Source: Gammaproteobacteria bacterium 28-57-27 (lineage in GTDB: Bacteria > Pseudomonadota > Gammaproteobacteria > Halothiobacillales > Halothiobacillaceae). Taken from it: DNA of 64,000 bases. The stretch spans positions 124,001-188,000 of the forward strand of contig NCGK01000001.1 in the NCBI GenBank assembly GCA_002281735.1. The letters are read 5' to 3'. The position numbers and the translations under genes were made by a program. Below are positions 27,411-37,069 of this stretch, in pieces. The first letter of the stretch is position 1. Each line of letters begins with the position of its first letter. The notes below the pieces were generated by a model. That model had not been told where the DNA came from. It made no database searches and saw only the letters and a list, made by a program, of their open reading frames with translations.

Positions 27411-28790
27411 ATGAAAAAAACTGCTATCGCCCTTGTCCTTGCCGTTCCCATCATTGCTTATCCCGCCGCAAGCTGGGTGATTGGTGGTCAGGCTGATGCG
27501 CTTCTCGTCGAGCAATATGCTCAGCTCGACGATAACGAAATTATTAAAATAGCTGAGCGCAAGATGCAGCGCGGCATTTTTAGCTCCGAAGAGGTCGTTA
27601 CATTTGAATTCCAGCCGCAGTTTATAGAGCAACTCCGTGCGCTCTCCAATAATGATGAGGAAGTTCAGGCGCCCATCGAACCGGTGCGATTTTCCTTCCG
27701 TACGCGCATTAATCACGGCCCGTTGCCTGAATTTTCAAGTGTTGGTCTGGCTACAGCGCACACGGAGCTGGAGTTGAATCACCCACTGGTCACCACGCTG
27801 TATGCGGGCAAATCACCGCTCACCAGTGACACCACGATCGATTTCTCAGGCAAAACGCATGAGCGGATTCGCAGCCCTGCGGTGAGCAGTGTTGTGGATG
27901 GCAGTACCAGCAGTTGGGGAGAATTTGTGCTCGATGTCACTTACGACCGCAGTATGACTGAGTGGACGTATCAAGGCGGGCTGCCTTATATCAAGCTAGG
28001 CACTGAGGACGGCAGTCAAAGTTTGGAGATGAAAGACTTGGCACTTGAGGGACAACAGTCTCGCCTGTTTGCTGATAATCCGTACATGTTCACAGGCCCG
28101 GTCAAATTTACCTTGCAAAGCATGGAAACTACGGGAATGTGTGAAGATCAGCTCCCCGTGCGTCTGAATAACATGCTAATCCAGTCCAATGTGACTGAAA
28201 AAGAAGGTTTTATTGACATTTTAGCGGACTATTCGATTGAGTCGATGCAGCTTGGCGAGCAGGATTACCACGCAGCGCGTTTTGCTCTTGCGCTGCGTCA
28301 TCTAGAAGCCAAAGCCTTGGCCGAGTTGAATCTGGTGGTGCAAAGCGTGGATACCGAAGGTGAGTTGGACATGGAACAAATCAAGCCTTTGCTGCGCCCG
28401 CTGCAAGTTCTGCTGGAAAACAGCCCGGAAATCGTGATTGAGCATATGGGCGTGACCACTCCTGAAGGTGAAATCAAGGCCAGTGCGATGATCAAACTTC
28501 CGAATGCCAATGTGGGTAACCTGGAAGCAGCGGTCGAAAATCCTTTGATGTTGATGGGCTTGGCTGCGGTACTTGAAGCCAGTACACAGCTTGCCGTGCC
28601 GCAAGCCTTGCTCATGGCGAGCTTGAGCGAAGAGCAGGCTGAAATGCTCCCGCCCCTGATTCAGTCCGGTTATGTGCTGGACAAAAATGGCCAGCTTTCG
28701 ACCAGCATCAGCTATGCGCAAGGGGAGGTGAGGGTGAATGGTCGGCCGCTTGATCCCAGCGTCATGCAAGGCAAAAGTGATGCAAACTGA
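27411..28790 (+). CDS. YdgA-family (DUF945) protein
   Basis: 459 residues with an N-terminal hydrophobic anchor (MKKTAIALVLAVPIIAYPAA) and a large export-side domain. The family, called YdgA in E. coli, is of unknown function and has the same pattern: anchor, then DNEIIKIAERKMQRGIFSSE-like N-terminal segment with FRTRINHGPLP, and a C-terminal part rich in LPNANV and repeated alpha-beta units. The ATG at 27411 gives the anchor. It is followed by a lipoprotein gene with its own spacing of 50 bases. Confidence 0.8.
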   Translation: MKKTAIALVLAVPIIAYPAASWVIGGQADALLVEQYAQLDDNEIIKIAERKMQRGIFSSEEVVTFEFQPQFIEQLRALSNNDEEVQAPIEPVRFSFRTRINHGPLPEFSSVGLATAHTELELNHPLVTTLYAGKSPLTSDTTIDFSGKTHERIRSPAVSSVVDGSTSSWGEFVLDVTYDRSMTEWTYQGGLPYIKLGTEDGSQSLEMKDLALEGQQSRLFADNPYMFTGPVKFTLQSMETTGMCEDQLPVRLNNMLIQSNVTEKEGFIDILADYSIESMQLGEQDYHAARFALALRHLEAKALAELNLVVQSVDTEGELDMEQIKPLLRPLQVLLENSPEIVIEHMGVTTPEGEIKASAMIKLPNANVGNLEAAVENPLMLMGLAAVLEASTQLAVPQALLMASLSEEQAEMLPPLIQSGYVLDKNGQLSTSISYAQGEVRVNGRPLDPSVMQGKSDAN

Positions 28791-28840
28791 GCAATAAAAT
28801 ATGTCCAGTGTTTCCCGGCAATAGCTAAAGGGTAGATAAA

Positions 28841-30055
28841 ATGAACACGTGGCTGAAAACGCTGATAATCATATGCTTTACCACACCTGTTTTTTCGTTG
28901 TTAAGCGCGTGTGGGGGCGATGAGTCCAAACCTGTTGTTAACTGCACCCAGGCTGGAAACGCCTTTTACTTCCTCCAACCTGCCAGCACGTCCGAGATGC
29001 ACCTTGAACAGGGTGATCTACGTCTGACACTCCATAACGTAGGCAGGACGATCTGGTTTACAGACCGTCCCAGTGCCGATGCAGGACTGATTCTTACAGA
29101 CGCCTTCCTCAGTTTGTGGGATGAGCTTGGAATCGCCAGCGGCGCGCCCGGGGTCATTACGGTGGATGACGGGGTGATGCTGGTCAGCAGCCATGTCGCC
29201 CTATCCGATCCGGTGTGGGATGCAGACAAGCAAACCCTTAGCTATCGTGTCCAGGAATTGGTGAAAGGCAAGGGCGTCGGCATGCTTGAGCATGGATCAT
29301 CAAAAGCGACGACCGTACTCATCGACCCCACCGTACTTGCCGCGAATTGTGCACCTGATCTGCAGGCGAAGTTGTTATATGTGCAATCCGGGCTGTCCGG
29401 CACGGTGATACAGACCAACGCAGGCACCGAGCTGCGTCTTGAAGGCGTCCACGCCACCACCTATTTTACGCACGAGCCAGATCGTGCGGCGGGTGTCGTC
29501 AACACATCGACCTTCATGCACGATTGGGCTGCATCGCCCAGCGCTAACGCCAAGCCCCCACATGCAGTTCTGGACATGCCCGAGCGCACCGATGGGTCGG
29601 CCATGGTCACGCTTGAGCTCAGCCAGCCGCGCATCGAAGGAACGGCACTTGTATTTCTTGTTAAAACGCCAAGCAGCGACCAAATAGTCGCAAACGCGTC
29701 CGTGCTGAATGCGGGCGTAAAAGCTGAACCCAGCGCCTTCCCCGCGCTTCCCGAGCACTTTACCCACGCTGCATTGTTCATTGAAAACTTTGAATCGGCA
29801 TCCAACAGCATGATTGCGGACAGCGTGACGCAACCCAATGTTTTGGTTCTGGCCGAATCGCCACAAATAAGTATGGGGAGTTTGTATCAGACCATTTCGC
29901 AAGGCATTGCCCTGGCGATGGAAAACGCGCTTCAACAACAGGGCGACCTCAATATCGTCTACCAAGCATCAACTAACGTAGGCGTGCAAACCTTGTATGG
30001 CGTCGATGTCTCAAGCACCGGTGTGTCGCACACGGCGGAACGCTTTTGGGATTGA
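28841..30055 (+). CDS. Hypothetical lipoprotein
   Basis: 404 residues beginning with a lipoprotein signal (TTPVFSLLSACGGDE, lipobox LSAC). The mature protein has two similar stretches: EMHLEQGDLRLTLHNVGRTI with FTDRPSADAGLILTDAFLSL near residues 50-90, and ELRLEGVHATTYFTHEPDRA with GVVNTSTFMHDWA near 200-235. It thus appears to be a tandem duplication of a beta-rich unit that includes T-x-F-T-x-x-P-x-R-x-A-G. No family is recognised. Likely anchored in the outer membrane. Confidence 0.65.
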   Translation: MNTWLKTLIIICFTTPVFSLLSACGGDESKPVVNCTQAGNAFYFLQPASTSEMHLEQGDLRLTLHNVGRTIWFTDRPSADAGLILTDAFLSLWDELGIASGAPGVITVDDGVMLVSSHVALSDPVWDADKQTLSYRVQELVKGKGVGMLEHGSSKATTVLIDPTVLAANCAPDLQAKLLYVQSGLSGTVIQTNAGTELRLEGVHATTYFTHEPDRAAGVVNTSTFMHDWAASPSANAKPPHAVLDMPERTDGSAMVTLELSQPRIEGTALVFLVKTPSSDQIVANASVLNAGVKAEPSAFPALPEHFTHAALFIENFESASNSMIADSVTQPNVLVLAESPQISMGSLYQTISQGIALAMENALQQQGDLNIVYQASTNVGVQTLYGVDVSSTGVSHTAERFWD

Positions 30056-30217
30056 GATGCGTCCGATAATCTTGCTGCACAGGCCGCAGCCTGAAAACCA
30101 CTGCGTGGCGGTGCTGGCAGAGAAGAGCAGCCGCTCAATGTGAACAGTGCGCTCTCGTGCCTGCGAAGATCGTTCCCCTGCTTCCGCGAGGGAGCGATCA
30201 ACAGCGGCATGAAGCTA

Positions 30218-31430
30218 TCAACGCTCGTCCGGAATATGTTGCCAGGGCCTGGCGGAAGTAGCCTCCTGATAGCCACGTGCATAAAGCGCGCGCATATACT
30301 CGGTGTTAAAGACATTGGCATCGGGGTGTTTGAAATCGGCGGGGATGTAGGTGTAGTTGAACTTGACCCCATCACGCTGCGCAATCGTGTAAAGCCGATA
30401 CAGGTCACCCACGCCCTGCGAGTGGATCAGGATGCCGATGGCGCGTCCGGCGATATGAAACACGCTGCGCTCGGTGTGTTCACGATCCGGGCGGATCAGC
30501 TCGTTCATAATGACGAACAGCTCGCGCTTGCGCTCACCGCCGTGCTGCTGGGATAGTTTGCCCAGCTTGATATTGGGCGGATAGATGAACACTTGGGAAG
30601 TGGTTCCGCCATCGATGTGCATTTCGCTATAAAGTTTTCCGTCAACCTCAACATCGAATATCACCAGCGGGAAGGCCGCCGGAATCGCCGCCGAGGCGAG
30701 CATCACCTTGTGGAACATATCCAGCGCACGCGGATCCTTGCTTGCGGCCAGCTTGGTCATATTCCAGATCACACGCTGCCCGGTGTCGATATTGGTGGTC
30801 GAAATCAGTAGCAGACGACCCTTGCGCTCTTCAGCGGCGATTTTGTCGAGCATCTCCTGCGTGATTTCCCGACGGATCAGATTCAGCAGCGGGCTGGTGT
30901 CGATCAGCCCATCCTCGGTCAGTGCGGCAAGCACATTGCGCAACTCGACCAGATCCCCGCGTGAAGTGTTGGTGTAAAACGCCTTCAGCTCGTCGTCATA
31001 ATCCGCGCCCAGAAAGGCAAAAGGCGCGATCAACGCACCGGTACTGACCCCGGTGACCAGCGAAAATTCGGGGCAGCGTACCACGCTGCGTCCAGCCATT
31101 CAGAAAGCCCGCACCATACGCCCCCTTATCGCCACCACCCGATAGGGCAAGCATGTAGGACGGCTGCAACTGCTCGCCGGATTTACCCTGCGCCACCTGC
31201 CAGGCCAGCTCTTTCGGCCACAGCGCAATGGTGTCTTCGCGCATCCGCGCCATGTCTTTCGGGTTGCCCTCGACGTAACGCACCCCATCCAGCCCCGGAA
31301 TAACCGCACTTTCCACTTGATCAGCCGGCACAGCGCTGGTGCGGGGCAGGGTTGAGCAGCCGCTTAGAGCGGCAATCAAGGAAACGATGATAAGACTGGG
31401 GATTAGGGGGTGGTGCATGGGTGGCAGCAT
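30218..31430 (-). pseudogene. Patatin-like phospholipase lipoprotein, frameshifted
   Basis: Two overlapping frames give one patatin protein. The 5' part (31430 to about 31075) has a lipoprotein signal ending LSGC, then the oxyanion motif ALSGGGDKGAYGAGFLNGW; the 3' part (from about 31075 down to 30218) has the nucleophile GVSTGALIAPFAFLG and later IDGGTTSQVF, the catalytic DGG. Joined around 31073-31080, where one extra base seems present, they make a full acyl hydrolase of about 400 residues. The start overlaps the stop of the 5'-nucleotidase gene (TAATG). Either a true pseudogene or a single sequencing error. Confidence 0.8.
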
Positions 31431-32383
31431 TATTGGGTTGTGTCGAAAGACTCGGTCTCGTTGACATTAGCTATCCCGAAAGGAACGTGAACCATTGGAA
31501 TGTCACCTGCCTCTGATTCAAGGTGACTTCTTTGGTCGTCAAAAAACATATGTGGCTTTAGCCTAGTTAGGATTCGATCTTTTTTCATGCCGCCCAAGAA
31601 AAAAATTTCGTTTGCACTCACCCCCCAATGCTCTAGTGTCGTAATTACCCTTTCGTGTGAAGGAGCATTTCGCGCTGTGACTATAGATGTTCGTATGATG
31701 CGCTTGTAGTTTCTATCTTTTTCCTGCTCTTTGTCTTCAAGCTTCTGCATAAATGAAAGCTTTTGAAAAAGGTCTGCAAGCGGTCCAGGTTGATGTGGTA
31801 TGTGCGCATTAGCAACTTCGTGACGATGGAAAGTCGGTAAGCTGCCATCTTTAAAGACAGTCTCAGACTCATCGTCCGCAATTACGCCATCAAAGTCGAA
31901 TGCTATTCGAAGTTCATCCTCAGCTTCATCATCATTGACCTTGCTGGGTAATACGGTGCCAGCAGGATACTTACTGTTTATGGCCTTTCTTACATCATCC
32001 TCGTTGGCGGATAAGAAAAGCGACGCATTGAAGGCTGGAATATACTCATATGGCGATTTACCCTCCATAAAAGCTGCTCGTGAAATATCTAGGCCATAAT
32101 GCGAAATAGATCGAAAGACTCTCTTTCCAGTTACAGCCGAATTTCTCGATAAAAGAACAACCTCTACAGGCGACTGCTCCGGGAAACGCTTGTTGATGTT
32201 CAAGAAACGACGAATAAATGGAAAGGCCACCCCTTTTTCAAGGACTTCATTTAAATTGGCTTCTTGAAACTCTTTATAGGCCTTTGGCCCCTGCTCGATA
32301 AAAACTGCATGGGACTCAGAGAGATCAAAAAGGGCGCTTGAAGACACAGCGATAACGAGTTTTCTATCAATGGGGTATGCCAA
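31430..32383 (-). CDS. 5'-nucleotidase (PF06189 family)
   Basis: 317 residues of the 5_nucleotid family, related to eukaryotic cytosolic NT5C1, which hydrolyses AMP or IMP. It shows VVLLSRNSAVTGKRVFRSI, the HAD-type nucleophile IAFDFDGVIADDESE, IVTARNAPSHERVI and FFLGGMKKDRIL, and FFDDQRSHLE near the end. The gene is more AT-rich than its neighbours. Its stop overlaps the start of the patatin gene, so they form an operon. Confidence 0.85.
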   Translation of the reverse strand: MAYPIDRKLVIAVSSSALFDLSESHAVFIEQGPKAYKEFQEANLNEVLEKGVAFPFIRRFLNINKRFPEQSPVEVVLLSRNSAVTGKRVFRSISHYGLDISRAAFMEGKSPYEYIPAFNASLFLSANEDDVRKAINSKYPAGTVLPSKVNDDEAEDELRIAFDFDGVIADDESETVFKDGSLPTFHRHEVANAHIPHQPGPLADLFQKLSFMQKLEDKEQEKDRNYKRIIRTSIVTARNAPSHERVITTLEHWGVSANEIFFLGGMKKDRILTRLKPHMFFDDQRSHLESEAGDIPMVHVPFGIANVNETESFDTTQ

Positions 32384-32511
32384 TTTTGTACCTTTATCAT
32401 CTAACGTAATTTGGAGTCAGCATTTTGAACAGGCCTCGGATTCCCTTGTGGCGAGCTGCCAAGCGAAGTTTCGGGCGTGATTGGTTTTTACATCCCCGTC
32501 CTTGTATAAAT

Positions 32512-32823
32512 TTACTCCCCACTCTGCCCCCTTAACCCCAGCTTGTCGTTATCCCAACTAGCCAGATACTCCGCGCGCGGGGGCATTTGCAGATGAAAGC
32601 CGCGTTCGCGCAAGTTCTCCATGACTTGGGCAATATCCACGCGGGCGAGTTTGCGTTCCGGTGTAAGTGTCAGGCGCATGGCTTCTTCGGGGTCGCGTCC
32701 CATGCCTTGTAGCACGTTTTCCGGCAATTCGGCGTAGGGGTGATTGGCGGCAAGGTAGAGGTACATGCCGTCTTTGATGCGGCTGCGGTAAACAATGCAG
32801 CCGATGCTTGGGTTTTTATTCAT
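32512..32823 (-). CDS. YcgL-domain protein
   Basis: 103 residues with the YcgL domain of gammaproteobacteria, of unknown function. The segments CIVYRSRIKDGMYLYLA, LPENVLQGMGRD and the C-terminal RGFHLQMPP match the family. It is a helpful taxonomic marker because the family is largely confined to gammaproteobacteria. Monocistronic. Confidence 0.88.
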   Translation of the reverse strand: MNKNPSIGCIVYRSRIKDGMYLYLAANHPYAELPENVLQGMGRDPEEAMRLTLTPERKLARVDIAQVMENLRERGFHLQMPPRAEYLASWDNDKLGLRGQSGE

Positions 32824-32939
32824 GCGGGATGTCCTGAAATTTCATAAGCCGGTTTAAAGGGAGCGGATTCTATCCTGCCAAGGCTGCGTGTTCGCCTGCT
32901 TGCTCGTGAGAACGATCAATAAAAAACATGAGCGGCACC

Positions 32940-33203
32940 TTACTCGTAATGCGACCACAAGCGTAAAATCTTGACCACGCGCTCTTCTGGCAAAACCTGA
33001 TACACAAGCCTGTGCTGGATATTGATCCTGCGTGAATAGGCTCCAGCCAAGTCGCCTGCCAATTTTTCATACGGCGGAGGATTTTGAAACGGGTTGTCTC
33101 GCAGAATATCAAGCAACGCCAAGGTCTTCCCCTTGATGCCAGCCGAAGCCAATTTGGGAGCGTCTTTCTGCGCTTGTCGCGTATAAACGATCTACCAACT
33201 CAC
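32940..33203 (-). pseudogene. Txe/YoeB-type toxin with amber stop at codon 4
   Basis: From a GTG at 33203 that overlaps the antitoxin stop (GTGA), the frame reads V-S-W-stop-I-V-Y-T-R-Q-A-Q-K-D-A and then continues with ASAGIKGKTLALLDILRDN, FQNPPPYEKLAGDLAGAYSR and HRLVYQVLPEERVVKILRLW to SHYE, a complete Txe/YoeB mRNA interferase of 87 residues. The TAG at 33192-33194 stands where the family has Lys (SWKIVYT). Catalytic C-terminal residues (R, H and Y of SRRI, HRLVY, SHYE) are kept. Unless the amber codon is suppressed or a downstream start is used, no full toxin is made. Confidence 0.85.
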
Positions 33204-33442
33204 CAGTCCAGTTCCTTGCTGCAACTATCGGTTGGCTCGGCCATACCTGCTTTGATGGATTCACGCATACCGGGAACGGATAGCAGGTAGAGGGTTTCCT
33301 GAATCGCGTCCCAGTCCTCGGATGAAATCAGCACCGCACTGGTTTTATTTCCCGAAATAACAATCGGTTGATGCGACTCTGCAGTTTGGTCGATCAGCCG
33401 GTAAAGGCTGGATTGGGCTTCGTTAGCGGTTAGGGTTTGCAT
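33200..33442 (-). CDS. Phd/YefM-type antitoxin
   Basis: 80 residues of the Phd/YefM family: MQTLTANEAQSSLYRLIDQT begins the dimerising DNA-binding half, followed by PIVISGNKTSAVLISSEDWD, the family signature, and a toxin-binding C-terminal tail. It normally neutralises the Txe/YoeB toxin and represses the operon. Its stop overlaps the start of the broken toxin gene. It is itself intact. Confidence 0.9.
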   Translation of the reverse strand: MQTLTANEAQSSLYRLIDQTAESHQPIVISGNKTSAVLISSEDWDAIQETLYLLSVPGMRESIKAGMAEPTDSCSKELDW

Positions 33443-33485
33443 GGTGTGAGTTCCTGCGGGTTATCCCGATGTATCAAGCGCTTAC

Positions 33486-34877
33486 TTAAAGCGAGCGGAT
33501 TGTATCCTGCCATTGCTGGGCTTTGGCGAGCAGGTCGTCCTCATTGAGGGTCATGAGGCGGCGTTCATTCATCAACATGCGTCCGGCGACCCACAGGTGG
33601 GTGATTTGCGCGCGCCCGGCAGCGTAGATGATTTGTGCAATGGGGTCGAATAGTGGTTGGGTTTCGATTTGGCCGAGGTCGATGGCGATCAGGTCGGCGG
33701 CTTTGCCGGGTTCGAGTGAGCCGATGCGTGCGCCCAGACCCAGTGCGCGCGCGCCGCCAAGGGTTGCCATGTAAAGCGCGTCGGCGGCGGGTACGGCGGC
33801 GGCGTCACCGGAAAAACCTTTGGCGAGCAGGGCGGCGGTGCGGGTTTCGCCGAGCAGATCGAGGTCGTTGTTGCTGGCTGCGCCATCGGTGCCGATGCCA
33901 ACATTGATGCCGTGGGCGCGTAGCTTGGCGAGCGGAGCCATGCCGGAGGCCAGTTTGAGGTTGGATTCCGGGCAGTGCGCGATATGCACGCCGCGTGCAG
34001 CCAGCATGTCGATTTCCGCCTCGTTGAGCTGGGTCATGTGCACGGCGAGAAAACGATCATTGAGCAGGCCAAGGCGGTCGAGGCGTGCCAGCGGGCGCTC
34101 GCCGTATTGGCGTTCGGCGTCGGCCACTTCCTGCGCGGTTTCGTGCACGTGCATGTGAATGCCAAGATTCAGCGTGTTCGCCAGTTCACGGATGCGCTCA
34201 AGCGGCGCGTCGCTGACGGTGTAGGGCGCGTGCGGGGCGAGCATAAACGACATGCGCGGGTTGCCATGCCATTCATCCAGCAGGTTGAGTTCGGCGCGCA
34301 GGCTGCGTGCCAGGGCGCTGCGTTCGCCGTAGCGAATATGCCATTCTTCATGCAGCGCCTGGCCTTTGCGCAGGTAGTCATCGGCATCCGCACCCCAGGC
34401 GGTGGGGAAGTCGATCACGGTCAGGCCAATCGAGGCGCGCAAACCGGCTTCTTCCGCCGCGCGCAAGGTGGCGGCGGGGAAAAAGTACATGTCGTTGAAG
34501 CAGGTCACGCCGCTGCGAATCAGTTCGGCGCAGGCCAGTTGGCTGCCATCGAACACAAAAGCATCGCTCAAAAGCAGGTTTTCCAGCGGCCAGATATGCT
34601 CTTGCAGCCAGGTCATCAAGGGCAAATCGTCAGCCACGCCGCGCAAAAGGTTCATGGCGACATGGGTGTGGGCGTTGACCAGGCCGGGCATGAGGGCGTG
34701 CTGGGGCAATTCGATTTCGCGCGCGTGACTTTGGTGGGCGCGTTGGCGAGCATCAAGTGTGGGCAGGATGGCACTGATAATGCCGTCGTTAATGACTAGA
34801 CTGTGTTGCTCCAGAACCTGGGCATGAGGGACGACGGGGATGATCCAGCGGGGGTGGAGGATGGTTTCGGTGGGCAT
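33486..34877 (-). CDS. MtaD-like TRZ/ATZ amidohydrolase (MTA/SAH deaminase)
   Basis: 463 residues of the amidohydrolase superfamily. In this subfamily members deaminate 5'-methylthioadenosine and S-adenosylhomocysteine. The metal site is visible: HTHVAMNLLRG (HxH), MLAPHAPYTVSD, MHVHETAQEV (His and the catalytic Glu), and GIGTDGAASNNDLDLL (Asp). I start at the ATG at 34877 (MPTETILHPRW); an upstream extension to 34994 lacks similarity. Monocistronic in appearance. Confidence 0.88.
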   Translation of the reverse strand: MPTETILHPRWIIPVVPHAQVLEQHSLVINDGIISAILPTLDARQRAHQSHAREIELPQHALMPGLVNAHTHVAMNLLRGVADDLPLMTWLQEHIWPLENLLLSDAFVFDGSQLACAELIRSGVTCFNDMYFFPAATLRAAEEAGLRASIGLTVIDFPTAWGADADDYLRKGQALHEEWHIRYGERSALARSLRAELNLLDEWHGNPRMSFMLAPHAPYTVSDAPLERIRELANTLNLGIHMHVHETAQEVADAERQYGERPLARLDRLGLLNDRFLAVHMTQLNEAEIDMLAARGVHIAHCPESNLKLASGMAPLAKLRAHGINVGIGTDGAASNNDLDLLGETRTAALLAKGFSGDAAAVPAADALYMATLGGARALGLGARIGSLEPGKAADLIAIDLGQIETQPLFDPIAQIIYAAGRAQITHLWVAGRMLMNERRLMTLNEDDLLAKAQQWQDTIRSL

Positions 34878-35242
34878 GGATGTTTTTTCACAGCAATGGA
34901 TTTGGCCATAGGGTACTGCAAGGATAGGGTTTTGGTGACCAATGCAACGACAAACACGTTGGCGGGGAGATATGAACGATGAAACATGGTTCACTCAGCG
35001 ACATGTGGTACACGGACACGGCTACAATGTCCGGCATGAGCAAGGGGTAGATCATGAACAACCAACGTGCGAAACCCCGTTGCTTCTTTCACCTGACACG
35101 AAAGCGTTACCCGTGAATGATATGTTCGTCAAATACAGAATGTATCGGCTCCGGCTCGGCGAGATGGCATGATGAGCGCAGGCATTTTGCTGCATTCACA
35201 CCACCACATACTTGTCCTCTTTAAATTATGGATAACCGCATT
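34878..35242. other. Gene-poor stretch before the sulfatase
   Basis: About 365 bases. It holds the first copy of a 65-bp repeat (34998-35062), which ends in ATGAACAAC and a 20-codon reading frame that stops at 35102-35104. The following frame segment (FVKYRMYRLRLGEMA) is not recognised. No convincing gene is seen; it looks like a decayed gene start left after a duplication. Confidence 0.5.
34998..35062 (+). repeat. 65-bp direct repeat, copy 1
   Basis: Begins GCGACATGTGGTACACGGAC, contains CGGCTACAATG and ends ATGAACAAC. Copy 2 at 37233-37297 is the same length and about four fifths identical, and is the immediate upstream region of the 2OG-Fe(II) oxygenase gene. TACAAT is a plausible -10 element in both. 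The two copies bracket the sulfatase gene. Confidence 0.75.
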
Positions 35243-36766
35243 ATGCGCAAAACAAAACTTCTTTTAATTCCGCTGTCTGTCCTTGTGTTTGCCGCAACAT
35301 CACTTGTCGGCTGTGGAGGAGGCGGAGGAGATAGCAGCGCAACATCCACATCGCCTACACCGACACCGGTCGAGGTGAAAAGTACCGTACCGAATGTCGT
35401 CTTCATCCTGACCGATGACCATGGTTACGCCGATGTCGGCGCGCAAAAAGTCGTTTCTGATATCAAAACGCCCAATATCGACACACTGGCCAGCAACGGG
35501 GTGAGGATGACGGCAGGATATTCGACGGCACCTCAGTGCACACCAGCACGCTCGGCGCTCATGAGCGGGAGGTATCAGCAGAAATTCGGCGTGGATGACA
35601 ATGGCGCCACGCCATTCCCCCTTTCCCAGCCCATGATTGCCGAAAAACTGAAAACAGCGGGTTACACGACGGGCATGGTTGGAAAATGGCATCTTGATAT
35701 TGATCCAAATTCGCGTGCCTGGTATGCACGCGAATACCCTGGGGCAGATGTTTCAAAATTCACACCCAATAACATTCCCTTCGATACCAGGGTCATGTAT
35801 TACCCACATAAACGCGGGTTCGACGAGATATTTTTCGGTTATATGAACTCGTATTACGCCAATTTTTCGCTTGATGGCTCCAAACACGAGCCGAGACAGA
35901 TTACGGACAGACGATTTCGTGTCGATGTTGTTGCCGATGCCGCCGTTTCATTTATCGAAAGAAACCGCAGTAAACCATTTTTCCTGTATGTATCGTTCTA
36001 CGCGCCCCATGTTCCACTGGAAGCGTCGCAAGAATATCTGGATCGATTTTCCGTTGCGATGAAAGAGCGCCGACGCTATGCGCTGGCCATGCTTTCCGCC
36101 GTGGATGATGGTGTGGGGCGTATTCAGAACACACTCAAGGCCAATGGAATCGATGAAAATACCCTGATCTTCTTTGTCGGCGACAATGGCGCGCCTACCG
36201 GCATGGGTGAGCAGGATATTCCCATCAGCGTGGATTCGTATGCTTGGGATGGCTCGATCAACGCCCCCTGGATCGGAGAAAAAGGTATGCTTTCAGAGGG
36301 AGGGATTCGCACCCCCTTTATCTTCCAATGGAAAAAAAGCATTCCCAAGGGACTGGTATTCGACCAACCGGTGAATATTCTCGATGCTGTAGCCACCATC
36401 ATGACAGCGGCGGGCAAACCGGATAGCACGGCTTACGACGGTGTTGATCTGGTTCCTTATCTCAATAACAAAACCAAAGCGCTTGAACTGAATACAAGAC
36501 CGCTGTATTGGAGATTCTGGAATCAATCCGCCATCAGGAAAGGTCAATGGAAATATATGCTTTTGGCCGATGGTCACGAATATCTTTTCGACATGAATTC
36601 CATCGACAATGAAAAGGTCAACCGGATTAAGGACTACCCTGGCATGGCTAGCAGCCTTAAAGCCGATTTGACCCTTTGGTCGAACGGATTGCAGCAACCT
36701 GGCTTGCCAGGCACGGCTTTGAATGTGCAGGAAGCCAGCTGGTACAGCTACTACTTCAAAAATTGA
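35243..36766 (+). CDS. Sulfatase lipoprotein
   Basis: About 507 residues with a lipoprotein signal (VFAATSLVGCGGGGG, lipobox LVGC) and a sulfatase domain. FILTDDHGYADVGAQK gives the metal-binding Asp pair, and APQCTPARSALMSGRYQQKF is the C-x-P-x-R site whose Cys becomes formylglycine, so an FGE-type maturase is required elsewhere in the genome. MVGKWHLD, FVGDNGAPTGMG and a GGIRTPFIFQW follow as in arylsulfatases. The ATG at 35243 is chosen because the basic signal starts there; 35228 is the alternative. The substrate is unknown. It lies between two copies of a direct repeat and is followed by hairpin arrays. Confidence 0.88.
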   Translation: MRKTKLLLIPLSVLVFAATSLVGCGGGGGDSSATSTSPTPTPVEVKSTVPNVVFILTDDHGYADVGAQKVVSDIKTPNIDTLASNGVRMTAGYSTAPQCTPARSALMSGRYQQKFGVDDNGATPFPLSQPMIAEKLKTAGYTTGMVGKWHLDIDPNSRAWYAREYPGADVSKFTPNNIPFDTRVMYYPHKRGFDEIFFGYMNSYYANFSLDGSKHEPRQITDRRFRVDVVADAAVSFIERNRSKPFFLYVSFYAPHVPLEASQEYLDRFSVAMKERRRYALAMLSAVDDGVGRIQNTLKANGIDENTLIFFVGDNGAPTGMGEQDIPISVDSYAWDGSINAPWIGEKGMLSEGGIRTPFIFQWKKSIPKGLVFDQPVNILDAVATIMTAAGKPDSTAYDGVDLVPYLNNKTKALELNTRPLYWRFWNQSAIRKGQWKYMLLADGHEYLFDMNSIDNEKVNRIKDYPGMASSLKADLTLWSNGLQQPGLPGTALNVQEASWYSYYFKN

Positions 36767-36777
36767 CCTAACAGCTT

Positions 36778-36932
36778 GCTGAAAAACTCATCCTTGAGTT
36801 TTTCAGCCTTGCCAATCCCGGTACACGCCCGTGATTGGCAAGAGAAAATCAATCACTTACGTGATTAATTTTCGAGCGGGACATTCATGCCCCGCCTAAC
36901 AGGCTGCTGAAAACAAGTATTTCAGCAGCCTG
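36778..36932. repeat. Five-hairpin array, copy B (after the sulfatase)
   Basis: Reverse order relative to copies A and C. H5 36778-36807: GCTGAAAAACTCA/TGAGTTTTTCAGC. H4 36808-36842: CTTGCCAATC/GATTGGCAAG. H3 36844-36873: GAAAATCAATCAC/GTGATTAATTTTC. H2 36876-36895: GCGGGACAT/ATGCCCCGC. H1 36900-36932: CAGGCTGCTGAAA/TTTCAGCAGCCTG. Confidence 0.85.
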
Positions 36933-37069
36933 CTAATTCTGGCAAAGAGGCAATCTCCCCCAACGTAGCGCAATTTATTGATTCGGAGCGATGAGGTGGA
37001 TAGCGATTATTTGATCTCCCCACTATAGGTACACCGTCCCGGAAAAGCGCCGTTGGGAACTAGGTAGAT

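Noticed and set aside
35063-35180. Short gene after direct repeat 1
   Set aside because: The frame from ATGAACAAC stops after 20 codons and the following frame has no start or recognisable product.
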